From: Tilletiaria anomala UBC 951
Taxonomy: Eukaryota > Basidiomycota > Exobasidiomycetes > Georgefischeriales > Tilletiariaceae
DNA length: 64,000 bases
Direction of reading: 5' to 3'
Assembly: GCF_000711695.1 (NCBI RefSeq)
Contig: NW_013546935.1
Location: 1 to 64,000 of the forward strand
The translations under genes were made by a program, and so were the position numbers. Each line of letters opens with the position of its first letter. Positions within the stretch are counted from its first letter, which is position 1. Below the pieces are notes generated by a model. That model had not been told where the DNA came from. It saw only the letters and a list, made by a program, of their open reading frames with translations, and did not search any database. Below, piece after piece: positions 23,776-36,439 of this stretch.

Positions 23776-24887
23776 GCCGGCCGTAGGAGGCTTTGCCGAA
23801 GCGTGTGTACACACGCAAGTCGCATCCATCATTCAACCTGGGCACTTGATGTTGCCCTAAAAGGCCCCGTCTTATCTTACGCATTACGGCAGCACGTGGT
23901 CGACGTGACTTAGATCCTTGTCATCCCGTACAATCTTCGGGCCTCTTTCAAATCACTGCACATCCCACCCTTTCCGCTTGGGATTTTACGTGGTTGCAAG
24001 GATGATCGCGGCTCTGCGACTCTTGTCATCGTTCAAATCTGCGTCGCAAATGATCATTTGAGCTCCTCCCTGTTCACCCACCGCTCCCATGCGAATTTCA
24101 TGCAGCCGCTACTTACGGATGCTCGAAACGCTTTGTATGACGGGGCCGGTGTCTCTGCGCAGCAGACATTCGTCAACAACGCAAGACACCTGTCGGAAAA
24201 GATCGTCTGGCACAGCGGCACCAGAAAGCGCGTGCGCAACACCGCCTCTATGCGCTACTGTCATCATTGACGGCTGAGTGCTGCACTCCGCCGCAACGTC
24301 AACGCCAAACGCAGGAATCCAGTATGAGAATCCGCAACTCCCAAGTAGCATGCAAGGTCAACGGTCAATGGCTCACGGTTGAAGTTGGAGGAAGGCAGCC
24401 AGAATCGCGACACCCGCGCGTGTATTTCAACTCGAGCACTTCTTTCCGGATCGGCCGGCGATCTGATTGCACACGCTGAGCCTTTACAACGTGGTTCCTC
24501 GCGTTTTCTCCATGGATTGATCGAAGTCGAGAGATGCGACCCGGCAACGATAAAAGCGGGAGGGCATGACGCGTATTCAATCTTTGATCATACCAACTAT
24601 CAGCTCTTTTGCGTGACACCAGGGTGGCGGCACCTTCAACTTCAAGCGGAAACCTCTCCTGCTGGTTGCATCTTATGACTCATCGCAGTTGGAGAGCGGC
24701 CTGCGATTCGAACAACAGAATCGCGACTTGCTCGTTGTTCTCTCTAGACAGGTTGAGATTTCGACATCGTGGGGCACATATTGGCTTTCGACGCGCGCCC
24801 ACATACTTCCAGCACTGCTCAAGAAAGCTCGAACATAAACGCAATCCCCAACATCATCTCGCGAAGTCTTCCTTCCTACCATTCAAG
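23776..24887. other. Intergenic, no gene recognised
   Basis: 1.1 kb between VMA21 and the G-alpha relic. Short ORFs exist (for example 24379-24678 plus) without motifs. It could include the decayed promoter of the relic gene. Confidence 0.5.
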
Positions 24888-26390
24888 ATGAGCACATGCA
24901 TGTCTTCTGATGCGTCTCGCAACAAATGCGACGCCATGTCAAGCAGCAGTGCATCCACCGATGCGCGGGAATATAAGCACAGTTGAGCACTTGACAAACA
25001 GATCCGAGACGATGAACAGAGAATGAGCAAGGAGGTCAAGCTGCTCTTTGGTGGTTTCACCAGCGATGGGGGGATTGAGGGTTGAGCACCCGCTAATCAA
25101 GTTCGTTCCTCTTATTTTCGCCCTTTGATTTCTGCCCCCGTGTCCTCACGCGCGTCATACATGTGTTGGGCAAGCTGGAAGCCTTCCAACTTAAAAGTAA
25201 GCTCGACTCACAGGTTGATCTTAAAATAGCAAAGAAGATTGTTACGAAGTTAACCTGTGCATCCTTTCAGTCCATGCGCTTGATCCATCACGTACCATTC
25301 ACAGCAGCCGAGCACAGGCAGTTCTAAAGACATGTTTCCTTCAATTTAGCGGCGGCATGCGAACATGTTTGGATGCAATGGAGGAATGGTCAGGTCAGTT
25401 CGAACATCCAAAATGCGTCGTGAGTCTCGACAAATGAGAATTACATCGCGCGCCTGGGAGGTCGTTAGCCGATCGGACGTGCTGTGAACCTTCAGGAATT
25501 TCTCGGCTACTTTGTCAGCTATCCAACCATTTGGGAAGAAGAATCTTTCCCATCCAATTAATACGAGCGGCTCCGTCTCCTTTGGAATGAAAAAGGGGTA
25601 CAAGCTGTGCCTGCGCGATCCAATGAAGTCGTTCTACTAGACAATCTACCTCACTACTTTGTGGACTTAAATTGACTCTTTCCACCTCTATTCAGCCCGA
25701 CTGGCGCCGACATACTGAGGTGCGGGAACAAGATGACGGGCATCATCGAGGCGACTTTCTGGTCGATGACAGAATGGATCGAATCTTTGACGTCGGGGGG
25801 CAGAGAAGCGAGCGGAAACAGTGTACCCATTGCACTGAGGGCGTCACACCTACCCCCCTCCTGGTTGCCCTGAGCAGGTGCAACAGCTGCTTATGCGAAG
25901 ACAAGGATTCAGTAGGTACCTCAGCATTTCAAGTGCTCTGAACGTGCGGACTTAAATGTCATTTCATTCTCGTTGGAATCAAATGCAAGCAGCGTTCATC
26001 CTCTTCGACTCGGTCTGCAACAGCAACTGGTTTACACGAAGTTTTATGATCCTATCCTCAATACTGTGGACATCTCCCGAACCAAGATTCTTCAGCACAG
26101 CGTGAAACAGTTCTTTTCAGGCTATGACGGCGACGATCGTGATTTCAGCATGACATGAACATATTTCAAAGATCGGTTCTTGCGATTGAATCGCTCATTG
26201 ATACGGGAGGTCTACCCGAGCGTCACGAACGCGACTGATACATCTTTGCTCAAGGTACGCCCGCGATCGTACGACCGCACAGGGACCAACGAGAATGGGT
26301 TGGAAAGTGGAGTGTCGGCTGCCTCAACATGCTGCAGATCGTCATGACCAGCATCACCGATATCATGTTGTCTAAATGAGTCTTAAAATA
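24888..26390 (+). pseudogene. Decayed heterotrimeric G-protein alpha subunit gene
   Basis: Collinear fragments of a G-alpha protein run across this stretch in changing frames. They are: an MSTCMSSDASRNK-type N-terminus at 24888; then RMSKEVKLLFGG near 25020, where the GTP-binding P-loop (normally GAGESGKS) is destroyed; QSMRLIHHVPFTAAEHRQF near 25270, matching the MRLIH-VPF region; GADILRC remnants near 25700; an intact switch II FDVGGQRSERK at 25786-25818; LVALSRCNSCLCEDKDS (normally LVALSGYDQCLVEDKDS); CNSNWFT near 26015; YFKDRFLRLNRS at 26162; NATDTSLLK ending about 26254; and IVMTSITDIML at 26338. Stops and frame changes separate the blocks. Spacers with splice-like ends remain, so this is a decayed genomic copy, not a retrocopy. 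No functional G-alpha can be encoded. Confidence 0.88.
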
Positions 26391-26759
26391 CCGAAGAGGG
26401 CCAGAGGTTGGAGGAACTGCCTCCGAGAACTTATCCTGACTTTGGACGCTGCTATGGCCTTTTATTTATGATTTTTTTTACCAACTTGACCTTGCCGTCC
26501 ATCGACTCGCTACGCAGTGAATATGCAACAAGCACATCATGACGAGTCAATCGCCTTTACTGACTTTACGGATTTATCACCTGCAGCCGTCCTAAAGCAC
26601 TATATGCGACTGCCTCCGTGATGCATTTTCTCAGCAGATCTCCAAGTCCCATCATTCGGATCAACCTCAGCATTGTATTTGTACTGCGCAGATATTAAAG
26701 GGCAATATCGACCACACCTTATTGGTGCCATCAACCCGGCATGTTTGCAACTTATAATT
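26391..26759. other. Intergenic, AT-richer than surroundings
   Basis: This lies between the relic and the 3' end of VPS25. It includes a T-rich run near 26460-26480. No gene was seen; it probably contains the VPS25 3' UTR. Confidence 0.5.
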
Positions 26760-27496
26760 TCATACAAATTTGACACCCTCTCCTCCCGTGAGACCCTCTT
26801 CGCCAGCGAACACCTGGCAGCGGCCGGTTTTGGCCAGATGGGCCAGAGCTGCTCGTAGAACAGGCGTGGGCAGTTTACGATGTTCTGCTAATGCGTAGAG
26901 CAACATAACGTCAAGGGACAGCACGTCAAGAGCACCCTTCCATGAGTGGAAGACCCACCGGTCTGCTGTGCCAAGTCACCTTCTGTGAGTTCAAAGAAGG
27001 TCAAGATGCTCTTGTTCTGCCCCGTCTCTTTGACCTGAAGGTTAAAAACAGAGAAATGGGGCAAATGCTGTGTCAGCGAAACTGCCAGCTTGAACGAATG
27101 CTGAGCCTTTGCACGCACCCAGCTGTAGATCAGCTCTCCCCACTCTTCCGGCTTGCGCCAGTAGATGATAGCCCGCGTATTCTGCTCCGTTTTGCCCTTC
27201 TTGCCGCCCGTGGCGTCCCACGCCGCTGATCCTTGTCGTACGAGGCGCGCAAGGAGCGCTTTGACGAACAGGGCCGATATCCGACGATCAATCTCGCGAT
27301 TATAGAATAGTTCCGAGTTCAAGTCCTCCTCCGACGCGGCATCCAGAGAGAATCGCCGCTTTGCTTGGCAGTAGTCAAGAATGAGCTTAGACCATGCCGT
27401 TTCCTGCGATTCGAGCGTCTGCGGGTTGGGTTGCGGTGTGAAGAAAGGAGGGAAAGCGTAAAGAGAGGGGAACGTGAAGTCCTCTTGCGCTGTCAT
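26760..27496 (-). CDS. VPS25: ESCRT-II subunit VPS25
   Basis: Three exons are read: 27496-27119, 27034-26959 and 26884-26760, giving 192 residues (human 176). The N-terminus shows the family signature FPSLYAFPPFFTPQPNPQTL, followed by WSKLILDYCQAKRRF of the first winged helix and IYWRKPEEWGELIYSW. Exon 2 carries ETGQNKSILTFFELTEGD. Exon 3 supplies the second winged helix, RKLPTPVLRAALAHLAKTGR, and ends GEGVKFV, matching the GVKFF terminus of homologues. VPS25 is the arm of ESCRT-II that recruits ESCRT-III (VPS20) during multivesicular-body sorting. Without the last splice the second winged helix would be missed. The ATG at 27496 (MTAQEDFTFPS) is chosen by homology; the upstream open frame is leader. 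Confidence 0.94.
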
Positions 27497-30001
27497 CGCG
27501 CTGGAACTACCACGAAGTATTTTTAGGCGACGAGATCGCAGCGACGTCAGCAGAGCCCACATATCCTCTCTCGATGCCAAAACAACAATCACATTGAAGG
27601 ACGTGCATACAGGTTGATTCCAGATTAGACTTTGCCACCGATGCCGATGGAAGCCCTGCGGCGTGGATTGCTCAGCAGGGCAATGGCAATGCAGGACGTG
27701 ATAAAAGTGACAAAGCGAAAGAATGCTTGCCGCGACACTGCACGCTCCTGCTCGGTAGTGCGGGAAGAGCTGCAAGTGAACCATCGCCTGTCAGCCAAGA
27801 AATCACTGCGTCATACATTGCAAGACAAACATTCACCTGAATATGCGCCGAAGATTCGGGAGAGCCATCCGCACCTGTGGGAGCAGAGCAAAATGACTGC
27901 CCATGCGAAAAGTCCACATGGACAGGTGAGTGTCAGCGATACAGAACAGATTGACCAGATCATAAGAAGCAAGAAAGGAGAGAAGGGAATTGGAAGATTT
28001 CGGCGAGTGTTCAGCTAAAGAGGCACGAAAAAGTACGCTCAATCGTGCGACCATTCCAGGTTCCCAATGTTCATGCCTGAGCTCAGCACGGTCCTCATCC
28101 GAGAAGCGAGTCGAGCGGTGGTGACACCTTATAACTCGTCCGACGAAAAGGGGTGGGTTGATACTGCCCCAGCCACGAAGAGATTCGAGCTGCACAAATG
28201 CAACGTGCAAAAGACGTGGCGACAAGGAAAATAAGCTCCTCCTGCGCGCGAAGCTTGGCAGAAACGAAGCCCAGCTGTGCGGCTACACATGCATGTAGAA
28301 AGGCAGAGAACAGCTGAAAGATGCTTCATGTGCCGGCTGGCTTGCGCGGCTGCTTGCGTGGGAGATTTAAGTGCTGCCTGTAATGTACCGCTGAGGGCCT
28401 ACGATGCGTATGACCGTTGCAGGTAACGTTGAACCCCTAAGATGAAATAAAGGCTAATGTATGCGCTTCAATAATTGCGACGTGATGAGAATTCTTGACG
28501 CAGAGGGCATGTAGGCTGCTTGAACAGCGGATCCGCACGCTTGCTCGACTTGGGCCGAAAACCCAGAAAGGGATAACGAAGAAGAACGCCTGATGTGGGT
28601 GGAGTGCGTTGAGAACTGAGCACCAGAGAAGGCGAGGGCCACAATAGGGAGATAGAGGGCCTCAAATACTTCATGGCTTTGTGTAGATCCCTGATAGAGC
28701 AGTGACTTGAATGCCAGACGTGCGTGAGAGACCTCAGAGCTTAGCTTGAGCGTATACGTTGCGAAAGTCAAGTGGAGTGGAGCTGTTGCGAAAAGTCGAG
28801 GCTTCTGTCACGAGGCTGGCCGGACTGCGACAGGTCGAGACTATCTGACACCGCAGATGTGGTACAAGTATACCGCTGGGGTAAAAAGTCGTGTCCTTGC
28901 TCGTACTTGTGTGCTTTTTCGTGGGTAATATTAGTGCTGTGCTAGGTTGGGCTGCACTTAGTTGAATGGCTGGGAGGTAAATATGCATTCTCCCTGTTGA
29001 TCGCGAAGACTATCGTATGATACCAATGAGGGATGAAGGGAGGCAGTGCATGCATTCTCCCGCAGGATTCATCGGTCGACGAGAAGAGCACAGTCATGGC
29101 ATCCAAGTGTGCTGTGCACTACGGTGCGGAAGCGATGGGGTGATGCGAACTGCCACTGGGTGGGGACTTCGCCTGGAGCCCAGAGTCGAGAGGCCGAAAG
29201 ACTTGCGAACCGAGTGCCCAAAGAGAATGCAGGCCAAATGAAAGCGCCAAAGGATGGATGCCGTAAGGTTGCAAAAGAAGGAACGAAAAACAAGGCAATG
29301 CCCTAGGATGCTCAACAGTGCCGAGTGCAGCATTGACCACCCTCACTCCATCCAGCAGGCTGAATGGAGCGACCCGTCCTACCCTCGACATCCCAGGTCC
29401 TGACAGCTGGCCGCAGCACGTACTTCAATGTAGCAGCGCAAACTGAGCAAGGATAGGGAGAAAGGCAGGTATCGAAGGGCCAAAACAAGCGCACGGATGC
29501 AATGCACGACGGATGCGCGAGCAGGGCGGATGGGCATGCCAAAGGAGGAAAAGGGTCGAATCCAGAACCAACGCCGCAACTCACCTTCTTTACTGCAGCT
29601 TGCTGGGCTCGTGGAGTGGATGCCTTCTTTCTTCCCCAAAGGAGATGGAGGTCGCCAGGTCTTTATGATGAGAGCGGGGGAGGATGCATGATGGTGGTGG
29701 CGGTGCACCAGGTTTGTCTTTATGCACGCGATGAACTGAGGGAATGCGTGCTGCGCAGCGCGATTCGTTTCTCTGCTGTTCCGCCCCGAATCGAGAGGTC
29801 GACGGGCGAGTGTCTACTAGTGGCGGCCAAGGGGAGAGAGTATATTCTTGATTCGGCTGCAGGCAGTCAACCAACGGCCAGTGACATCCTCTCTTCGTCA
29901 CCATCACCCCGAGTCGTCTACAAGGTTTGTTGGCTATCAACACTCAAGTGGCCAGCGCGCTCATATCGTACAGGCGTGGTCTCCGCCGACCGAGACGCAA
30001 C
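27497..30001. other. Long intergenic region, no gene recognised
   Basis: 2.5 kb between the divergent VPS25 and complex I subunit genes. Overlapping short ORFs occur on both strands (for example 27833-28225 minus and 29379-29708 minus), but none carries motifs or consistent coding character. It should contain two promoters. Decayed genes too degraded to recognise, or non-coding RNA, are possible. Confidence 0.45.
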
Positions 30002-30708
30002 ATGATCGCCTCCTCGTTGTCAGCTTGCCTAGGCCTCGCCACCGCCAGCCGCAGTGCGCCGGCAGTGCGCGCCCTAAGCACAACGTCGTCCGCCTTGCGA
30101 CCATCTGGTGACGTCCTGCGTCCTCGCACAGCGCCATCCAACGCTGGCCTGCCCGCCAGTGTAGCGCGTGATCGTCGTCCTGCGGTGGCGGAGCCGCATA
30201 CTCCGCCGACTGTACCAGAGGAGCAGGCGCCAAACTACCGGTCCACCTGGTCCGTCGGGCAGAGCCCGCGTGAGAACGCGATGCGCGGCCCTCGGTTCGA
30301 ACAGACCAAGATGGAGTTCCAGCCACAGCCGCTCAGCGCTATGGAGATGATCCAGAGGGAACCGATCCGCCTGGTCACCTCACGTGTTGCCTCCTGTGAC
30401 GGAGGTGCGTTACTCACTCTCCTTAGCCTCGTTTCATCGGATAGGAATGGAAGAAACTTCGGGGAGGACCTGACATTTGGCATACTCTATCTTTGTTTTA
30501 ATGTAGGAAAAGGCCCGCTTGGACACCCAAAGGTGTTTATCAACCTCGACAAGCCGGGCGCCAAGAGCTGTTCATACTGGTGCGTTGAGCGTGGCTTTGC
30601 GATCAAGCAAGCCAAAGGGCTTTCACGCTGATTGCAACTTTTTATGTTCGCTCTCTCAGTGGCATCCGCTTTGAGCTTGACCACTCGCACGCCGGGCACG
30701 GCCACTGA
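30002..30708 (+). CDS. Mitochondrial complex I zinc-binding subunit (NDUFS6 / 13 kDa type)
   Basis: Three exons are read: 30002-30404, 30507-30579 and 30660-30708, giving 174 residues. The N-terminus (MIASSLSACLGLATASRS, then RALSTTSSALRP) is rich in Arg/Ser/Ala and looks like a mitochondrial presequence. The conserved C-terminal zinc domain is split across the junctions: VASCDGG, then GPLGHPKVFINLDKPGAKSC, then SYCGIRFELDHSHAG. This supplies the CHCC ligand set (Cys, His, Cys, Cys) of zf-CHCC proteins. This accessory subunit of NADH:ubiquinone oxidoreductase binds zinc and is needed for late N-module attachment. The extra His-rich tail (HSHAGHGH) after the zinc motif extends beyond the usual end. 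The convergent neighbour ends 110 bp away. Confidence 0.93.
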
Positions 30709-30818
30709 GTGTATGCTATCAGAGACGATGAATTCAAGGTTTTACGAGATCTCTCCTGCGAATAGCCTCTATTCGAATTCATCGTCCTTGCGCGGCTCGA
30801 GAATGCGAATTTCAGCTT

Positions 30819-32310
30819 CTATGGCTCCACTCCGCACTCTTCCTGAATGACCTTTCTAATCGCGACTTCAACATCGTCCACGATGAGCGTTGGCTCATGC
30901 TCCGGCCGACCGAGTGCATCTCTATAGACTCCAGTCCTGACCAGCGCTGACTTCCATCCGAATGCATTAGCTCCTGCAATGTCGGATGCAGGGTTGTCAC
31001 CGATCATCCACACTGATGCTGGTGCTGGAGGAGTCTGTTGCGGGTCAGAGGACAGCCGTGCGAGCCGTTCTTGCAGCAGCGCATCGGCAAACTCATACGT
31101 CAGTCTGCAGGGTTTGCCAAAAGCTATTGATTCGAGTGGTCTCCCAGTTGTTTGCTAAAAGAAAGCGAAGAGGCGCGAAACTGGATACGTGAGCCACGGG
31201 CTTGCAGAGATAGCGCAGTGGAAGGGGTTGCTTACCAGCCACACGTTCTCCACTGCTGCTCGGAATGCTCCTTGCCCGAATCTCGAGACTGAGAAGTCGT
31301 TGCCCCAAAGCAGATCGTTGTGTGAGAAATATAGCGGGAGCTGTTTCCTCCCTCCGCTCTTGCCGCTGTTGCTAATGCTCCAGTAATCATCGACAGTGCC
31401 GAATCGCCCGTCTTGAGAGCGCAGGACGTCGATCATGAGTTGCGCATCTCGGCCCCAATCGCGCGAGTCATGAAAGACCATCACAGCAGCGAAGCAAACC
31501 TGCGAGAAGTCGGCGTCCTGGGTAATGAATAGTGAGCCGATCGAGACCAAGCATCGATACAAGTCAGCTCGAAAGACTCGACAGAACGATGCCGTGAACG
31601 AAGAAATAGTGGCTCAAGTGTACATACACGGATCTCGACCTTGGAGCTGTCCGGCGGGCGGATGAAAGGCCATGCAGCAGGCGCCGAAGCGTGTAGGTCA
31701 TTGGCGGTGTACACATCCTGGAAGCCATATCTATTATTGTTGCACAGGCAACACGCACGTCGGATAGATCAGCTGCATGTCTTTTAGCGCATGCCATAGG
31801 CGATTGCGTGGGATGGGGAACAGCAAGTTAAACCCACTTCTTCATAATCCTTCGCGATGAATTCGGCCCAATGACCAGCACCGACTTGTTTGCATACAAC
31901 TTTGTCAAGCTAGCGAGCACCGTGTGTGCTTGTATCACTTGATCCTCCTGCACGTCTACTTCAAGCTCGGCGCTAAATTGGCGTGCACGATCCGCTTCGT
32001 CATAGCCTCCACTATTGGTAATGAACAGGTAAGGGAAGCGCCGGCCGAGCGAGTTGGCGCCATCGAGGATGCGCAGAGCGCGCTTGGCGCATGGTAAGAC
32101 GTGCGGGCCGGCTTTCAGGACGCCGTCGATGTCAAACGCGAATGCCAAAGGACGAGAAGGGATGCTTATGCTTGCGTTCGACCTTGGACTGGCACTACCG
32201 GCTGCGACCGAGGACGAGAAGCATCGACCCCACTGCGACACCGAGGAGGGCAGGTTCTCAAGGCCGAACAGCGGCTGGACGAGGCCCCGACATAAGCCAC
32301 GAGCAGTCAT
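30819..32310 (-). CDS. HAD superfamily subfamily IIA hydrolase, HDHD5/CECR5 (yeast YKR070W) type
   Basis: Four exons are read: 32310-31838, 31730-31628, 31499-31236 and 31154-30819, giving 391 residues. HAD motif I is FAFDIDGVLKAG (nucleophile Asp about residue 60, acid Asp about 62), and motif II is LFITNSGG. The characteristic YGFQDVYTANDLHA and VFHDSRDWGRDAQL blocks of the CECR5 group follow. Then come FGKPCRLTYEFADALL, with the motif III Lys, and motif IV IGDNPASDIAGANAFGW near residue 333. The Arg/Ser-rich N-terminus (GRCFSSSVAAGSA) could be a mitochondrial presequence, as proposed for homologues. The substrate is unknown. All catalytic residues are present. Exon 1 ends at a GTGGGT donor that joins KK to YGF. 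Confidence 0.92.
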
Positions 32311-33134
32311 TTTCTAAACGTGCACAGAGCTGCCGCTGACCACCTTGCTGGGCGCTTGGATTGACCCGATGATCGACGTTTGCGCCATCTGACTGAGCCA
32401 GTATGTGTGTACCATCGGCCAAGTCGACAGCAGTGTGGAAGGTCAGCTGTTGCTTGCTCGTTGGCCACACCCTGCATCTGGGTCCCAGCACTGGGCCTGG
32501 GCATATTGCACCGAATATAAGGCCCTTTCAAGTAGTAGCTCCAATCTACATATGCGTGCATACGACTTATCTCCTGGCTATCTGACGGAGCCACCAGGAT
32601 GGACATGGGACTGACCCAGTGCCCTTACGCCAGTACCCGACTCTCACTCTCACTTTTGCGATCGCCTCTGCTCAGGGACCTCCTGCAACGGCGCCGCACG
32701 GACTAGTGACCCGTGTCGGCACTGCGGCGGTGTTGAGACGTCCAGCGACGCCAGGACGTGTCCAGGCAAGAAACCGCGTGTCGCATGCGTACACCCTTGT
32801 CCAGTCATCCACGCGTAACTGACCGCTTTTTAATATATTTTACTGATGATCCCTTCTCTAGTGTCTCTTGGAACTCGTCTTCATGGCATTACTCTTTGGT
32901 ACCGATGACTTACGGCTGAGACGGTGCATGGGGCGATTATTACAGGCATCGTCACCTATCGCTCGTTACTGCTTATCTCCCCAGTTCATATTTTAATAAC
33001 CATCGCCCATTCTCGTCCGACCTTCTCTTCATCTGCTCCTCATTTCCGAGAGCCCCAATATATCTTAAGGCCACCCGCCTCACCAGGCTGGCTCCGGCTA
33101 CCCTTGACCCTCACCTTCCGTTCCTATCTGGACA
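32311..33134. other. Divergent promoter region
   Basis: About 0.8 kb between the HAD gene and the secreted phosphoesterase gene, which diverge. No gene is supported. It becomes pyrimidine- and AT-rich towards the phosphoesterase start. Confidence 0.5.
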
Positions 33135-35497
33135 ATGTACACCCAGTTCCTCTCTCTCTTCGCCGCCATCGCCGCAGCGTCGGTGACGGTGGCTTGCCCC
33201 GGCCTCGACCACGAGCATAGCCTCGCGCCCCGGTCTCAGCGCGGTGCAACGCAGCCCAATGGTGGTAAGAGCCTTGTTCGCCCGCTTACCTGGGGCCAGG
33301 TTCAGGTTTTGCACACCACCGATATCCACGGATGGTACCAGGTGCGCCGTCGGTGTCACCGCTCCCCCATATTGGCTGAACATCAGTCGCTGACCTCGTG
33401 CATGCGACTCTGCTAACCCGAACACGTCGTTTGCGAGCAGGGTCACCTCAAAGCCAGCGAGCCGGAGCCAAACTACTCGGCCGACTGGGGCGACTTTGCT
33501 AGCTTTGTCTCCCATATGCGAAAGCTCGCGAAGAAGAAGGGCGCCGACCTCCTCGTCGTCGACACGGGCGGTAAGTCTGGTTGTCGAGCTTTCGAGTATA
33601 AACTGCCTGATGGTGGAACGCCGAGGCTGACTATTAAAATTATCACGTTCGTGGACAGACTTGCACGATGGAGCCGGTCTGAGTGATGCAGCAAGGCCAG
33701 TCGCCGGCCACGACTCAGACAATTTCCACTCGTTGATCCAATACGATGTACTCAGTGTTGGCAACCACGAGCTGTACAATTACACCATCGCTCACGACAC
33801 GTACCAGTATTTCCGCCCCGCTCAGCGCAAGGACGGCACCAACCGCTACCTCGCTTCCAATGTCAACATCACCCTGCCTGGTGCGACATCTTCCGTACCC
33901 ATGGGCGAGCGCTTCGTCAAGTTCAAGACAGACCTGGGACGCCGGGTGACGGCGCTAGGAGTCCTGTTCGACTTTACGGGTCAGGACAAGAACCTCTATG
34001 TCCAAAAGGTGGACGACATGGTGAAGGAACGGTGGTTTGACGATGCTATCACCGAAGAGCCCGACTTCTTTCTGCTCGCGGGCCACCTTCCCGTCCGAAA
34101 AGACAAGTGGCCGGTCGTCATCAACGCCGTACGTGCCAAGCACCCAGACACGCCCATCCTCGTCCTCGGCGGACACACCCACATTCGCGATTGCATGACA
34201 TACGACAGCAACGCCGTCGGAATCGAGAGCGGACGGTACCTCGAGACAATTGGCTGGCTCGCTGTCAACTCGTCAAGCTTCCACGACCACAAGCATCATG
34301 GCCATGCGCACCAATACCATCATCGCCAGCACAAGTTCGAGCGTCGCGACGACAGCGCGCAGGCTGCCACTTCGAGCAATTCCACGACAGTCACCTTCTC
34401 TCGCTCGTACATCGACGCCAACAGGCGCAACTACGCCATCCACGCGGGCCTCACGTCTACCTCCAAGCTCGACACGCCGACCGGCCGCCAGATATCAAAG
34501 CGTCTGCAAAAGCTAGCGGACAGGCTGAATCTGTCGCACGTCTTTGGTGTTGCGCCGCATGACTACTACCTCGACCGTGTCGCGCCTTCGGACCCCGATT
34601 CGCTGCTCAACCTGCTAACGAACAAGGTTTTGCCGACAGTCATCAGCACCAGCAACCCGGAAAGGCAGGGCACGCCGTCCATCGTGCTCGCCAACTCTGG
34701 CTCGCAGCGCTTCGATGTCGTGAGTGCTTGTGAAGCGATGTCACCATGCTATTGGGGGTTCAGCAGCTGAAGTTTATCTTTCTTCTTGCGCATTGTCGTC
34801 CACAGTACAGCGGCAACCTTACGCGCAATGATCAGTACATCGTCAGCCCTTTCCTGGAGTAAGTCGATCGCCGTAGAACTCAATTTCTTAAAGTCTCGTC
34901 CTTTACTAATTCATGATATATTTTGCTCGTTTGCCACCCGTTCCCATCTGCAGCGCTTTTCTGTACATCAAGGACGTGCAATACCAGTACGCAAAACAGA
35001 TTGTTGACCAGCTGAACAAGGCTGGCGCTTACCGACGAAGCGAGACCTACGACACCGATGCCGAGAAGTACGCGCGCGGCGAGGTGGACCACATCTACAC
35101 TGCCTGGCGCCGCGCGCAATCCGTCGCCAGCGTTGACGAGCGGCGCCACCTCGCCGAGTTGGACGCGCACGCCGATGCACAGCAGGCAGCCACTGCTACG
35201 CTCGGCTATGTGACGAAGGACGACTGCCCTGGCCAAGGCGACGACACGGTGCACACAGCCATCCCGTACGCGCTGCAGCCAGACTACATCCAGTCACCAC
35301 CGACGGGCAACTTGACCGTGCTGTCGGACAGCAGCCCGGTCGACGTCGTCTTTGTCGACTTTATCCAGTCCAGCGTTATATCTATCCTCAACTCGCTGCA
35401 GAAGGACAAGACGTACTCGACGGCCGACGTGAGCGTTTACAACTCGCTCACGACCCAAGATTTGTATCCAAAGTATGCCGAGAAGGCTTGGAACTGA
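33135..35497 (+). CDS. Secreted metallophosphoesterase, 5'-nucleotidase-like (yeast YHR202W type)
   Basis: Five exons are read: 33135-33341, 33441-33570, 33659-34719, 34806-34858 and 34954-35497, giving 664 residues. The N-terminus MYTQFLSLFAAIAAASVTVA is a signal peptide. Metallophosphatase motifs follow in order: HTTDIHGW, VVDTGDLHDGAG (formed by splicing), VGNHELYN, LLAGHLP and VLGGHTHIRDC. Together they give the two-metal site with the expected Asp, Asn and His ligands. The C-terminal half resembles the 5'-nucleotidase C domain, with VLANSGSQRFDVYSGNLT and SPFLDAFLYIKDV. A His-rich stretch (DHKHHGHAHQYHHRQH) sits between the domains. Several N-glycosylation sequons (for example NYT, NIT and NST) fit secretion or vacuolar delivery. 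The substrate is likely a nucleotide or another phosphoester, but is not determined by sequence. Confidence 0.92.
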
Positions 35498-36439
35498 TCC
35501 TAGCCGATCCGTTTGCGGCGTGGCGCAGTCCCTTTCGTGTGCACAGCTCAATATGCTCAAGCCCTGCTATGTTTTTATACCTGCTCGTATTAAAAACGCT
35601 CTCTGTTTGCAATGCATCTGGCTTGATGTGCTCGAACACGAATACGATAGGCAGATAGCTTCTGTACACATTTTGGCCAAAGATCGAAGACAGATGCCGC
35701 GGGTAAAGTGCCAGGAAACTGGAACAAGGCTGAATATAGACGCCATTGCTTGCGATTGACAACTGCGGGATTGAAGTCAAGGCTGATGTCCATCATCCAT
35801 GTAACCCAGCTGCTGTGCGGCACATCTCTAGAATCTACGCAAACATCAGAGATACACATGAGTCCCTGAAAATCGAACCTATAGCAAACTGAACTTAGGG
35901 TTGAGGACCCACCTTTTTTGGGTTGGCTTCCGATGGTCTCCCCCAACGTTTGGCGGTGGTGCTCTTTCTCCGCTTGGACCAGTCCAGAGGTCGGGCGGTC
36001 GAGCGGAAGAGGACAAGGCGCGTGTATGGACGCCTGAGTGGGGCGGGCATGGCACGAGTGTCATTTTTTGCAGCTCAATCTCAACGCACCAACCCCACGC
36101 GAACTCACACAGGGAGAGCCTCCTCTGGACCTGGGATGGGTGTCACGAGGTGGCTTCTTCTGATATACAGAATCTCATCCAGCTTTTGGACGCAAACAGT
36201 ACCGCCATTTGGTCAATTTATCTCCAGCGTGTGATCGTGATTCGTAGCTCCATCCTCCTTGTATAAGCTCCTCATCCAGCGTCCTCATCGGGATCAAAAG
36301 GCCGCCTCACCATCGCTGCACACGTTTCTTCGTAAGTCTTTCACCACCTTCACTTCGCCCTTTCTCGTGAGCAACTCGATTTACCGTTATATCACGTCTT
36401 TGCATCCTGTGATTTTCCGCGTAGAAAAGCATATTCAAA
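35498..36439. other. Intergenic, no gene recognised
   Basis: This lies between the phosphoesterase and YHM2, which run in the same direction. It should contain the YHM2 promoter and leader; the last 200 bases are pyrimidine-rich. Only short ORFs without motifs were found. Confidence 0.5.

Noticed and set aside
29545-29562. Second B-box-like string (GGGTCGAATCC)
   Set aside because: The only A-box-like string is too close and no cloverleaf can be drawn.
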